A program made the translations under genes and the position numbers. Shown here in pieces: positions 25,485 to 34,971 of a stretch of 64,000 bases of DNA; within the stretch, counting starts at the first letter, position 1; the number at the start of each line of letters is the position of its first letter. The stretch lies in contig JAKADC010000003.1 of assembly GCA_021820845.1 (NCBI GenBank), forward strand, positions 62,001-126,000, given 5' to 3'. The notes under the pieces were generated by a model. The model was given only the letters and a program-made list of their open reading frames with translations. It made no database searches and was not told where the DNA came from. Source of the stretch: Pseudomonadota bacterium (lineage in GTDB: Bacteria > Pseudomonadota > Gammaproteobacteria > Burkholderiales > Thiobacillaceae).

Positions 25485-27308
25485 ATGGACATGGCCGCAC
25501 GACGATTCGACATGCCGTTCGGCGCCGAGCTCACCAGCGAGGGCGTGCGCTTCCGCCTGTGGGCGCCCGGCTGCGATGAAGTCGGGCTGTGCCTCGGCGA
25601 GGGCCCCGAGGAAGCAGTGCGGCCGATGAACGCACTCGGCGACGGCTGGTTCGAACTCGACGTTGCGGGTGCCGGCCCCGGCACGCGTTACCGCTACGCG
25701 GTGAACGACGGCCTGCGCGTGCCCGACCCGGCGTCGCGCTTCAATCCGGACGACGTGCACGCAGCGAGCGAAGTGATCGATCCCGCCGCGTTCGACTGGC
25801 GCGACGGCGACTGGCGCGGCCGGCCGTGGGAGGAGGCGGTCGTGTACGAACTCCACGTCGGAACGTTTTCGCCCGAAGGGACCTTCGCCGGCGTCGCGGC
25901 GCGGCTCGACTATCTGGTCGCGCTGGGGGTGACCGCGATCGAACTGATGCCCGTCGCGGACTTTCCGGGCGCGCGCAACTGGGGCTACGACGGCGTGCTG
26001 CCGTTCGCGCCCGACAGCCGCTACGGCCGGCCCGAGGATCTCAAGAACCTGGTGCAGGCCGCGCATGCGCGAGGCCTGATGGTGCTGCTGGACGTCGTGT
26101 ACAACCACTTCGGCCCCGAGGGGAACTACCTTCACGTCTACGCGCGGCCATTCTTTTCCGAGCGCCATCACACCTTGTGGGGCGCCGCAATCAACTTCGA
26201 CGGCCCGCGCAGCCGCACGGTGCGCGAGTTCTTCATCCACAACGCGTTGTACTGGCTCACCGAATACCACTTCGACGGGTTGCGCCTCGATGCGGTGCAC
26301 GCGATCGTCGACGATTCGGTGCCGCACATCCTCGACGAACTCGCGGCACGCGTGCACGCGGCGGTCGAGCCCGGGCGCCACGTTCACCTGGTGCTCGAGA
26401 ACGACGCCAATGCCGCGCGCCATCTCGGCCCCGGCCGCTACGCCGCGCAGTGGAATGACGACATTCACCACGCGCTGCACGTCCTCGCGACCGGCGAAAC
26501 CGACGGCTACTACGCGGACTACGCGGATGCGCCGTTGCGCCACCTCGGACGCTGCCTGGCCGAAGGTTTCGCCTACCAGGGCGAAGCCTCGCCGTATCGC
26601 GGCGACGCGCCGCGCGGCGAGCCGAGCGCGCAATTGCCCCCGCAGACCTTCGTGTCCTTCCTGCAGAACCACGATCAGATCGGCAACCGCGCGTTCGGCG
26701 AGCGCATCGGCCAGCTCGCGCCCGTCCCGGCGCTGCGCGCGGCGGCGGCGATCTACCTGCTGGCGCCGGCCATCCCGCTGCTCTTCATGGGCGAGGAGTT
26801 TTCGGCCGCGACACCGTTTCCGTTCTTCTGCGACTTCGGCGACGACCTGCGCGACGCCGTCACCAACGGCCGGCGCCGCGAATTCCGCAAATTCGCACGC
26901 TTCGCCGACGCCGCCGCGCAGGCGGCGATCCCCGACCCGAATTCGGTGGCGACCTTCGAGTCGGCCAGGCTCGACTGGGCGACCGCCGAAGACGGCGAAT
27001 GGCTCGCCTATTACCGCGGCCTGCTGACGCTGCGTCGCGAGGTCGTCGTGCCGCGCCTGCCCGGCACGACGGGGCACGCCGCGCAATTCGACGTGCTGGC
27101 CCCGAGCGGCGTCCGCGTGGCATGGCGTCTCGGCGACGGCTCGACACTGCGCCTGCTGGCCAATCTGTCGGCGGCGCCGATGCGCGCCGTGACGCCGCCG
27201 GGCGAGGCCCTGTTTGCCCTCGGGACCGAGCGGGCAGGCGAGGGCACGCTCGCGCTCGCGCCGTGGGCGGTGCTGTGGACGCTCGATGACGGAGAGACGC
27301 AGCGATGA
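25485..27308 (+). CDS. treZ: Malto-oligosyltrehalose trehalohydrolase TreZ
   Basis: TreZ releases trehalose from malto-oligosyltrehalose made by TreY. The 607-residue product has an N-terminal immunoglobulin-like domain (FGAELTSEGVRFRLWAPGCDEVGL) and a GH13 barrel with NWGYDGVLPFAPDSRYG, nucleophile in GLRLDAVHAIVDDS, acid in HLVLENDANAARHL and the third carboxylate in FLQNHDQIGNRAFGERI. The start at 25485 follows the treS stop by 3 bases (a second ATG lies at 25491). The stop overlaps the next start by ATGA. Confidence 0.95.
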   Translation: MDMAARRFDMPFGAELTSEGVRFRLWAPGCDEVGLCLGEGPEEAVRPMNALGDGWFELDVAGAGPGTRYRYAVNDGLRVPDPASRFNPDDVHAASEVIDPAAFDWRDGDWRGRPWEEAVVYELHVGTFSPEGTFAGVAARLDYLVALGVTAIELMPVADFPGARNWGYDGVLPFAPDSRYGRPEDLKNLVQAAHARGLMVLLDVVYNHFGPEGNYLHVYARPFFSERHHTLWGAAINFDGPRSRTVREFFIHNALYWLTEYHFDGLRLDAVHAIVDDSVPHILDELAARVHAAVEPGRHVHLVLENDANAARHLGPGRYAAQWNDDIHHALHVLATGETDGYYADYADAPLRHLGRCLAEGFAYQGEASPYRGDAPRGEPSAQLPPQTFVSFLQNHDQIGNRAFGERIGQLAPVPALRAAAAIYLLAPAIPLLFMGEEFSAATPFPFFCDFGDDLRDAVTNGRRREFRKFARFADAAAQAAIPDPNSVATFESARLDWATAEDGEWLAYYRGLLTLRREVVVPRLPGTTGHAAQFDVLAPSGVRVAWRLGDGSTLRLLANLSAAPMRAVTPPGEALFALGTERAGEGTLALAPWAVLWTLDDGETQR

Positions 27309-30300
27309 AGAGCCTGCTCGATCAGCTTTGCGAGCGCTGCGGCGTACTGCCCTCGTATTACGACATCTGGGGCGGCGTGCATTCCGCCTCGGATGCGGCG
27401 AAGCGCGCCCTGCTCGGGGCGATGGGGGTCGCGGCCGACAGCGACGAAGCGGTCTCGCGCTCGCTCGACGAACTCGAGCGGCGCGAGTGGGACCGCGTGC
27501 TGCCGCCGGTGCGCGTGGTGCGCGAAACGGCGCGTCCGCATCGCATCGCCATCGTGCTGCCGGCGAGCGAGGCACAGGCGACGTGGCGCTGGCGCGTGCG
27601 CCGCGAATCGGGCGCCGAAGACGCCGGAGAATTCCTGCCGGCGACACTGGAGCCGACAGCGCGCGGCAGCCTTGACGGCCAGGCGTACGTGCGCTGGACG
27701 CTGCCGCTGGACCTCGCGCTGGAGCCGGGCTACCACAGCCTGAGCCTCGGGCGCACCGACGGGGCGAGGCCGGCGGCCGAGATGCCGCTCATCGTCGCGC
27801 CGGCCGCCTGCTACCAGCCGCCGGCGATCCAGGGCGACGGCAGGGTGTGGGGCTTTGCCGCGCAGCTCTACGGACTGCGATCCGAGCGCAACTGGGGCAT
27901 CGGCGATTTCGGCGACCTGCGCCGCATGCTCGATTTCTGCGGCGAGGCCGGCGCGGCGACCTTGCTGGTCAACCCGCTGCACGCCCTGTTCCCGGACGCG
28001 CCGGAGCACGCCAGTCCCTACAGCCCGTCGAGCCGCGCCTGGTTCAACACGCTCTATCTCGATGTCGAGGCCATCGCCGAGTTCGCCGAGTGCGACGAGG
28101 CACGCGCGCTCGTCCACGCGCCGCAGTTCCAGGCGCGGCTGCGCGCCTTGCGCGCGGCCGAGCAGGTCGACTATCGCGGCGTCGCGGTGGCGAAGGCGCA
28201 GGTGCTCGAGCGTCTCTACGCCCACTTTCGCGATGTTCACCTGGCGCACGGCAGCGAGCGCGCGGGCCTGTTCCGCGCGTTCCGGGCGGCGCAGGGCGAC
28301 ACCCTGCGCACGCACGCGCTGTTCGAGACGCTGCAGGCGCATTTCCGCGGCGAGGACAGCGCCGTCTGGGGCTGGCCGGTCTGGCCCGACGCGTACCGCG
28401 ACCCGCAGGCACCGGAAGTCATCGCGTTCCGCGACGCGAACATCGAGCGCATTGAATATTTCGAATACCTGCAGTGGCAGGCATCGAACCAGCTCGCCGC
28501 GGCCGGCACGCGTTCCTGGGAACTGGGGCTCGGGGTCGGGCTGATGCTCGACCTTGCGGTCGGCGTCGCGGAGGGCGGCGCTTCGGCCTGGCGCCGGCGC
28601 GATCTGTTCGCGCTGAAAGCGAGCACCGGCGCGCCGCCCGACGAGATCAACCGCATGGGGCAGGACTGGGGCCTGCCGCCGTGGATTCCGCAGCGGCTGA
28701 CCGCGACCGCCTACGCGCCCTTCATCGAATTGCTGCGCGCGAACATGCGCGACGCCGGCGCGCTGCGCCTCGACCACGTGATGGGGCTGTGCCGCCTGTT
28801 CTGGGTCGCGCGCGGGCTGCCGGCCATCGAAGGGGCCTACGTCGCCTATCCGTTCGACGACCTGCTCGGCATCCTCGCGCTGGAAAGCCAGCGCAACCGT
28901 TGCCTGGTGATCGGCGAGGATCTCGGCACGGTGCCGGACGAGGTGCGCGCCGCGCTCGCGCCGCTGGGCGTGCTGTCGACGCGGCTGCTCTATTTCGAGC
29001 GCGAGGACGACGGCCGCCTGAAGCCGCCGCAGGCCTACCCGGCTAACGCCGCCGCGGCCGTGACCAACCACGACCTGCCGACCCTGGCCGGATTCTGGCA
29101 GGGACTCGACATCGACCTGCGCACCCAGTTGCACCTGTTTCCCGACGACACCGTGCGCAACCACCAGATCGTCATGCGCGCCGAGGACCGCGCGCAACTG
29201 CTGCTGGCGCTGGACAGCGAGGGCGCGCTGCCGCCCGGGAGCGGGCTGCAGCCGACGGCGTTTCCGGAAATGACGCCCGAACTGTCGGCCGCGGTCTACA
29301 CCTACCTCGGGCGGGCGCCTTCCAAGGTGCTGCTGGTGCAGCTGGAGGACGCCTTCGGCGTGCGCGAGCAGCCCAACCTGCCGGGCACGACCGAGCCGGC
29401 CTATCCGAGCTGGCGGCTGAAAATGCCGCTCAACCTCGAATCGTGGCACGCCAATGCCACGCTGCAGGGCGTCCTGCAGGCGCTGCGCCGGGAGCGTCCG
29501 GTGGTGCGCGTGCCCGGCCCGGCCGGCGGCACGACGGGCGAGGGCCCGCGTCTGTGGATCCCGCGCGCGACCTACCGGCTGCAGATGAACCGCGATTTCA
29601 CGCTGCGCCAGGCGACCGCGCTGCTGTCCTATCTCGACGAACTGGGCGTCAGCCACTGCTACCTGTCGCCGATTCTCAAGGCGCGTCCGGGCAGCCGCCA
29701 CGGCTACGACATCATCGACCACAGCAGCCTCAATCCCGAGATCGCCAGCGCCGAGGACGTCGAGCAATTCGTCGGCGGCCTCAGGCGCCGTCACATGGGG
29801 CAGATCATGGACATAGTGCCCAACCACATGGGCGTCATGGGCGCCGACAACGCATGGTGGCTGGACGTCCTGGAAAACGGGCCTGCCTCGCGCTTCGCCG
29901 GCCACTTCGACATCGACTGGTACGCCTTTTCCGGTGAGGCGCCCGGGCGGGTGCTGCTGGCGGTGCTGGGCGGCCACTACGGCAGCGTGCTCGAAGCCGG
30001 CGAGCTGCGGCTCGCGTTCGATCCGGAGGAGGGGAGCTTCAGCGTCTTCTATTTCGAGCATCGCTTTCCGGTCGACCCGCGCGAATACCCGCGCATCCTG
30101 GCCCACGGCCTCGAACGCCTGCAGTCGCGCGTCGGCGCCGACAACCCGCTGTTCCTGGAATTCCAGTCGCTCATCACGGCGCTCGGGCATCTGCCGCCGC
30201 GCGATCGCGCCGACGCCGACGCCGTGGCGGAGCGAGCCCGCGACAAGGAAGTGCACAAACGCCACCTCGCCGCCCTCTACGGGGGGAGCGCCGATCTCGC

Positions 30301-32464
30301 GCAGTTCATCGACGAGAACGTGGCGGAATTCAACGGGGCGCCTGACGATGCGAATTTCGACCTGATGCACGCGCTGCTGCAGGCCCAGGCGTATCGCCCG
30401 GCGTTCTGGCGCGTCGCGGCCGACGAGATCAACTATCGCCGCTTCTTCGACATCAACGACCTCGCGGCACTGCGCATGGGCAACCCCGCGGTGTTCGAGG
30501 CCACCCACCGCCTGGTGCGCGAACTGCTGGCGCGCGGCTACGTGAACGGGCTGCGCATCGACCACCCCGACGGCCTGTACGCGCCGAAGGAGTATTTCGA
30601 CAGGCTGCAGGCCATGGCGGCCGCGCTCTCGCCCGACCCGCCGGCGCAAGACGAGCGCTCCTTGTACCTCGTGGTGGAAAAGATCCTCGCCGCGCACGAG
30701 CATCTGCCGGAGTCGTGGGCGGTCCACGGCACCACCGGCTACGACTTCGCGGCCGCGTGCTGCGGCCTGTTCGTCGACGCGGGGACGGCAGAGCGCTTCA
30801 CCCGCATCTATCAGGCCTTCATCCGCGCGCACCTCGATCTCGGCGAGATGCTGCGGGCCAACAAACGCCTCATCATGGAAACCGCGCTGGCCGGCGAGCT
30901 GCAGGTGCTGGCGACCCAGCTCACCCGGCTGGCCAAGGGCGACCGCCGCACCCGCGACTACACTTTGAACAGCCTGCGCGGCGCGCTCGCCGAAATCGTC
31001 GCCAGCTTCCCGGTTTACCGCACCTACGTCGCGCACTGCGAGGTGTCTTCGGACGACGTCCGCTACGTGGAATGGGCCGTCGGCGTGGCGAAGAAGCGCA
31101 GCAAGGCGGCCGACACCGGCATCTTCGATTTCGTGCGCGAGGTGCTGCTGACGCGCCACGGCCAGGGCCGCGACGACGACTACCGGCAGGCCGTGTGTGC
31201 CTTCGCCATGAAATTCCAGCAGTACAGCAGCCCGGTGATGGCGAAGGCGGTGGAAGACACGACCTTCTATCAGTACAACCGGTTGCTTGCCCTGAACGAG
31301 GTCGGCGCGGATCCGCAGCGTTTCGGCGTATCACTCGCCGCCTTCCATCAGGAGAATCTCCAGCGCTTGCGCCACTGGCCGCACGCCATGCTGGCCAGTT
31401 CGACCCATGACAGCAAGCGTTCGGAAGATGTGCGGGCCCGCCTTTGCGCGCTGTCCGAGATGCCGGAAGCGTGGCGCCGCGCGCTGTCGCGCTGGAGCAG
31501 ACTCAATCGCAGCAAGCGCCGCAGGCTGGGCGAGGAGCGCGCGCCCAGCGCCAACGACGAATACCTGCTGTACCAGACCCTGCTGGGCGTCTGGCCGTTC
31601 GAGGAGCCCGACGCGGCAGGTCTCGCGCACCTCGCCGACCGGGTCGAGGCCTACATGACCAAGGCGGTGCGCGAGGCCAAGGTGCACAGTTCGTGGATCA
31701 GCCCCGATTCCGACTACGAGGATGCGACCCGCGACTTCGTGCGCGCGCTCCTCGCGCCCGAACCCGGCAATGGATTCCTGCGCGATTTCCTGCCATTCCA
31801 GCGGCGGATCGCGCGGGTCGGCGCCTTCAACAGCCTGTCCCAGCTCCTGCTCAAGCTCGCCAGCCCCGGCGTGCCGGATCTCTATCAGGGTTCCGAGCTG
31901 TGGGATTTCAGCCTGGTCGATCCCGACAACCGGCGGCCGGTCGACTATGCTCTGCGGCACGCGGCGCTGCGTTCGATCAAGGTCGCGCATGCCGAGCAAG
32001 GCGCCGCAAGCTGCGCGCACGAACTGCTCGAGCGCCTGCAGGACGGCGAGATCAAGCTCTATCTCATCTGGAAGGTTCTCGGCTTCCGCCGCGAGCACGA
32101 AGCGCTGTTCCGCGATGGCGATTACCTGCCGCTCAGGACCCACGGCGCCCGCGCCGAACAGGTCTGCGCCTTCGCGCGGCAGGCGGGCGGCGAGACGCTG
32201 GTGCTGGTGGTGCCGCGCCTGGTCGGCAACTTGATTGCCGAACACGGCCTGCCGGTCGGTTTGGCGGCGTGGGGCGACACCCGGATCGAACTGCCGCCGG
32301 AACAGGCCCTGGCGCAGTGGACCTGCGTGCTGACCGGACAGACGTTCGCCGCCCAGACGCAGGACGAATCGCCGTCACTCGCGCTGGCACGGCTTTTCGA
32401 GACCTTTCCCTACGCGCTGCTGTACGCGCCGCCCGAGGCCAATCCCGCGGCCGGGGAGGCCTGA
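27305..32464 (+). CDS. malQ-treY: 4-alpha-glucanotransferase (MalQ) fused to malto-oligosyltrehalose synthase (TreY)
   Basis: One 1719-residue chain holds two enzymes. Residues 1 to about 735 are MalQ, which lengthens and disproportionates maltodextrins: GALRLDHVMGLCRLFWV, VIGEDLGTVPDEVR and NHDLPTLAGFW hold the GH77 catalytic residues. From about residue 748 a TreY domain begins (IPRATYRLQMNRDFTLRQA) with GYDIIDHSSLNPE, NGLRIDHPDGLYAPKEYF, LVVEKILAAHEHLPE and STHDSKRSEDVRARL, all intact. TreY isomerises the reducing end of maltodextrin to a trehalose unit. The fusion could channel chains between the two activities. No frameshift is apparent at the junction. Confidence 0.93.
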   Translation: MKSLLDQLCERCGVLPSYYDIWGGVHSASDAAKRALLGAMGVAADSDEAVSRSLDELERREWDRVLPPVRVVRETARPHRIAIVLPASEAQATWRWRVRRESGAEDAGEFLPATLEPTARGSLDGQAYVRWTLPLDLALEPGYHSLSLGRTDGARPAAEMPLIVAPAACYQPPAIQGDGRVWGFAAQLYGLRSERNWGIGDFGDLRRMLDFCGEAGAATLLVNPLHALFPDAPEHASPYSPSSRAWFNTLYLDVEAIAEFAECDEARALVHAPQFQARLRALRAAEQVDYRGVAVAKAQVLERLYAHFRDVHLAHGSERAGLFRAFRAAQGDTLRTHALFETLQAHFRGEDSAVWGWPVWPDAYRDPQAPEVIAFRDANIERIEYFEYLQWQASNQLAAAGTRSWELGLGVGLMLDLAVGVAEGGASAWRRRDLFALKASTGAPPDEINRMGQDWGLPPWIPQRLTATAYAPFIELLRANMRDAGALRLDHVMGLCRLFWVARGLPAIEGAYVAYPFDDLLGILALESQRNRCLVIGEDLGTVPDEVRAALAPLGVLSTRLLYFEREDDGRLKPPQAYPANAAAAVTNHDLPTLAGFWQGLDIDLRTQLHLFPDDTVRNHQIVMRAEDRAQLLLALDSEGALPPGSGLQPTAFPEMTPELSAAVYTYLGRAPSKVLLVQLEDAFGVREQPNLPGTTEPAYPSWRLKMPLNLESWHANATLQGVLQALRRERPVVRVPGPAGGTTGEGPRLWIPRATYRLQMNRDFTLRQATALLSYLDELGVSHCYLSPILKARPGSRHGYDIIDHSSLNPEIASAEDVEQFVGGLRRRHMGQIMDIVPNHMGVMGADNAWWLDVLENGPASRFAGHFDIDWYAFSGEAPGRVLLAVLGGHYGSVLEAGELRLAFDPEEGSFSVFYFEHRFPVDPREYPRILAHGLERLQSRVGADNPLFLEFQSLITALGHLPPRDRADADAVAERARDKEVHKRHLAALYGGSADLAQFIDENVAEFNGAPDDANFDLMHALLQAQAYRPAFWRVAADEINYRRFFDINDLAALRMGNPAVFEATHRLVRELLARGYVNGLRIDHPDGLYAPKEYFDRLQAMAAALSPDPPAQDERSLYLVVEKILAAHEHLPESWAVHGTTGYDFAAACCGLFVDAGTAERFTRIYQAFIRAHLDLGEMLRANKRLIMETALAGELQVLATQLTRLAKGDRRTRDYTLNSLRGALAEIVASFPVYRTYVAHCEVSSDDVRYVEWAVGVAKKRSKAADTGIFDFVREVLLTRHGQGRDDDYRQAVCAFAMKFQQYSSPVMAKAVEDTTFYQYNRLLALNEVGADPQRFGVSLAAFHQENLQRLRHWPHAMLASSTHDSKRSEDVRARLCALSEMPEAWRRALSRWSRLNRSKRRRLGEERAPSANDEYLLYQTLLGVWPFEEPDAAGLAHLADRVEAYMTKAVREAKVHSSWISPDSDYEDATRDFVRALLAPEPGNGFLRDFLPFQRRIARVGAFNSLSQLLLKLASPGVPDLYQGSELWDFSLVDPDNRRPVDYALRHAALRSIKVAHAEQGAASCAHELLERLQDGEIKLYLIWKVLGFRREHEALFRDGDYLPLRTHGARAEQVCAFARQAGGETLVLVVPRLVGNLIAEHGLPVGLAAWGDTRIELPPEQALAQWTCVLTGQTFAAQTQDESPSLALARLFETFPYALLYAPPEANPAAGEA

Positions 32465-32552
32465 TCCGCCGGTTTGCCATCGCCGCTTCACGGCGTAGAT
32501 GGCCTTGCATGCGACCCCCATTTCGATTGGCGTTTTCTCGCCCCGGTATTTA

Positions 32553-32572
32553 TACTGTATATGCATACAGTA
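32553..32572. promoter_or_regulatory. LexA operator upstream of the lexA remnant/imuA/imuB/dnaE2 cluster
   Basis: TACTGTATATGCATACAGTA is a perfect 20-base palindrome that fits the CTGT-N8-ACAG LexA box. It lies 17 bases before the ATG of the lexA remnant, so LexA binding would cover the promoter of the whole mutagenesis cassette. Confidence 0.93.
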
Positions 32573-32588
32573 TTTTGAGGCGAATCCC

Positions 32589-32777
32589 ATGCACGATCCG
32601 ACCCGCCGTCAGGCAGAAATCCTGAGCTTCATCCAGGGGTGGATCGAGGCGATCTGCCTGCTGCCGACGCGCACCGCGCGTGCGCAGCATTCCGCTTTCA
32701 GTTGGCCCGGCGCGGAGAGACGGGTGCCGGCCAGGCAAGGCGTCCGGGAAGGGCGGGCGCCGGGAACGTCGCCATGA
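32589..32777 (+). pseudogene. lexA: Truncated lexA (LexA2-like) N-terminal remnant
   Basis: The first 25 to 30 residues, MHDPTRRQAEILSFIQGWIE and the following LLPTR, match the start of the LexA winged-helix domain (TxRQxEILxFI...PPTR). After that the similarity stops. The recognition helix, cleavage site and Ser/Lys protease are all missing, and the remaining residues look like out-of-family arginine-rich sequence. The 62-residue frame ends in an ATGA overlap with imuA. In many genomes lexA2 is the first gene of lexA2-imuA-imuB-dnaE2, which explains the position. It may now act only as a translated leader for imuA. Confidence 0.7.
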
Positions 32778-33451
32778 GCACGGCACTGGAATCCGTTCTG
32801 CAATACCCCGGCATCTGGCGCGGCAACCAGCGTGCGCAGACGGCCGAGGGCGCGCTGCCGACCGGCTACGCGGCGCTGGACGACCTGCTGCCTGGCGGTG
32901 GTTGGCCGCTGGGAGCGCTGACCGAGGTGCTGCTCTCGCGGCAGGGCATCGGCGAACTGCGGCTCTTGATGCCGACGCTGGCGCGCCTGTCGGAAGCGGA
33001 CGGCTGGCTCGCGTGGGTGGCGCCGCCGTACGTGCCCTATGCCGCCGCCCTGGCCGCCGCCGGCGTCAATCTGGAACGCCTGGTGGTGGCAAAACCGCAA
33101 TCCGAAGCCGATGCGTGGTGGACGGCGGAGCAGGCGCTGCGCTCCGGCGCCTGCGGTGCGCTCCTGGCATGGCTGCGCGCGGCGGACGAGCGCCGCATGC
33201 GCCGCATGCAACTGGCGGCCGAGACCGGCCACAGCTGGGGCGTGCTGTTCCGCCACGCGCGCGCCGCGCAGGACCGCTCGCCCGCCGCATTGCGCCTGCT
33301 GCTCGAACCCGCCGTGGACGGACTCGCGGTGACGATCCTCAAGCGGCGCGGCGGGCCGGTGAGCAAACCGGTGGTCGTGGGCGTGCCGCAGGCCGGCGTG
33401 GCCCGCCGGGCACGGCGTGCGGCGCCGGTACTGGCGGCCGTGAAGGTTTGA
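32774..33451 (+). CDS. imuA: ImuA, SulA/RecA-like SOS mutagenesis protein
   Basis: ImuA works with ImuB and DnaE2 in damage-induced translesion synthesis. The 225-residue product has the ImuA N-terminus (ALPTGYAALDDLLPGGGWPLGALTEVLLSRQGIGELRLLMPTLARL) that resembles the RecA core without a proper Walker A. It is a short form without a long C-terminal extension. The start at 32774 overlaps the lexA-remnant stop; the open frame upstream is ignored because homology begins here. Confidence 0.9.
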   Translation: MSTALESVLQYPGIWRGNQRAQTAEGALPTGYAALDDLLPGGGWPLGALTEVLLSRQGIGELRLLMPTLARLSEADGWLAWVAPPYVPYAAALAAAGVNLERLVVAKPQSEADAWWTAEQALRSGACGALLAWLRAADERRMRRMQLAAETGHSWGVLFRHARAAQDRSPAALRLLLEPAVDGLAVTILKRRGGPVSKPVVVGVPQAGVARRARRAAPVLAAVKV

Positions 33452-33542
33452 TCCCGTTTCAAGGCGAGCCCGACATGCATCGCACGCCCATCCTTTCCAG
33501 GGTGCAAGCCCTCTCCTGAAGTCATCCTGCGAGTGTTTTTTC

Positions 33543-34943
33543 ATGCTGTGGCTCGCCCTTCATTTTCATTCTCTGTCGCTGGAAGTGTTTTCCCGCGGCA
33601 CGGCCGCATCCGACCCGCTGGCGATCGTCGAGAAGCAGGGCAGCCGAACTTCGGTCATCGCCTGCAACGGCGCCGCCGCGGCCTGCGGCATAAGTGTCGG
33701 CATGGCCGCATCCGCCGCGCAGGCCCTGGCGGACGGCCTGATCGTGCGCAAACGCGACCACTCGGCGGAGCGCGATTCGCTTGCCGGGCTTGCCGTCTGG
33801 GCAGGACGTTTCACGCCTTCGGTGAGCCTCTTGCCGCCCGACGGCCTGCTGCTCGAGATCAACACCTGCCTGAACCTGCATCGCGGCCTCGGCAACCTGC
33901 TGAAACAGGCGCGCAGCGGGGTCGGCGAGATGGGCTATGCCGCCACCCTGGCCTGCGGGCCTTCGTCGCACGGCGCCTGGCTGCTGGCGAAGGCGGGAAT
34001 CGAAAAAGCCGTTCGCGAGCAGGCTCGGCTGGGCACGATCCTCGCCGCGCTGCCGGTCGCGCTGCTCGATCAGCCGCCGGCAGTACTGGAAGGACTGGAA
34101 AGAATCGGTGCGCAAACACTCGGCGACTGCCTGCGCCTGCCGCGCGACGGCGTGGCGCGGCGCTTCGGCCAGTCGCTGCTCGACGAGATCGATCGGGCGC
34201 TGGGCCGGCTGCCCGACGCGCGCAGCTTCTTCGTGCCGCCTGCGAGCTTCGAGCGTTCGCTGGAACTCCCCGCGCCGGTGCATGGCGCGGAAGCGCTGCA
34301 ATTCGCGGCCTGCCGGCTGCTGCCGGAACTGGAGGGCTATCTCGTGCTGCGCCAGGCCAGCGTCCAGGAACTGGAACTCGCCTGCCGCCACGAGCGCCGG
34401 GCCGATACCGTCCTGAAGCTCGGCTTCGCCAAGCCGTCGCGCGACGCGGGACGCATGCAGATTCTGCTGCGCGAGACGCTCGGCCGTAGCCGCCTGCCGG
34501 CCGCCGTGCATGCCATCGTCCTGCGGGCGCCGCTCGTGTTGCCGCTGTCCGGGTCGAGCGGCGAACTGTTCCGGAAAACCCGCGAGGCGGACGGCGACCT
34601 GCTGCTGGAGCGCCTGCGCATCCGTCTCGGCAAGGACGCGGTCTACGGCATCGGGACCGCCGCCGACCATCGCCCCGAACATGCCTGGCGCGCCTGCCTG
34701 GAACCCGGCGGCGCAGCGGCCGCCAACCGCCATCGCCCGCTGTGGCTGCTGCCCCGTCCGCTGCCGTGCCACGACGGCAGGCTCAAGCTGACGTCCGGGC
34801 CCGAGCGCATCGAAAGCGGCTGGTGGGACGGCGGCGACGTCGCCCGCGACTACTACGTGGCGGAAGACCGGAACGGCGCGCAGCTCTGGGTGTACTGCGA
34901 CCGGGTGAGCGGTGAGTGGTACGTGCACGGGATATTTGGGTGA
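33543..34943 (+). CDS. imuB: ImuB, catalytically inactive Y-family polymerase homologue
   Basis: ImuB is the adaptor that recruits DnaE2 to the beta clamp. The 466-residue product has the Y-family layout (palm/fingers from MLWLALHFHSLSLEVF, little finger near 240-340). The metal-binding acidic residues are absent: the N-terminal DxD-type strand reads WLALHFHSLSLE, as expected for ImuB. It lies 91 bases after imuA and 28 before dnaE2 in the LexA-controlled cluster. Confidence 0.9.
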   Translation: MLWLALHFHSLSLEVFSRGTAASDPLAIVEKQGSRTSVIACNGAAAACGISVGMAASAAQALADGLIVRKRDHSAERDSLAGLAVWAGRFTPSVSLLPPDGLLLEINTCLNLHRGLGNLLKQARSGVGEMGYAATLACGPSSHGAWLLAKAGIEKAVREQARLGTILAALPVALLDQPPAVLEGLERIGAQTLGDCLRLPRDGVARRFGQSLLDEIDRALGRLPDARSFFVPPASFERSLELPAPVHGAEALQFAACRLLPELEGYLVLRQASVQELELACRHERRADTVLKLGFAKPSRDAGRMQILLRETLGRSRLPAAVHAIVLRAPLVLPLSGSSGELFRKTREADGDLLLERLRIRLGKDAVYGIGTAADHRPEHAWRACLEPGGAAAANRHRPLWLLPRPLPCHDGRLKLTSGPERIESGWWDGGDVARDYYVAEDRNGAQLWVYCDRVSGEWYVHGIFG

Positions 34944-34971
34944 AGGCGAATAAACGTCGACATCATCCGAT

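Noticed and set aside
22650-27647. 1665-codon open frame antisense to the trehalose genes
   Set aside because: It is a shadow frame caused by high GC at third positions; it is antisense to three well-identified enzymes and has no recognisable domain.
27011-31159. 1382-codon open frame antisense to malQ-treY
   Set aside because: Same GC-driven shadow; composition is Arg/Ala/His-rich without motifs.
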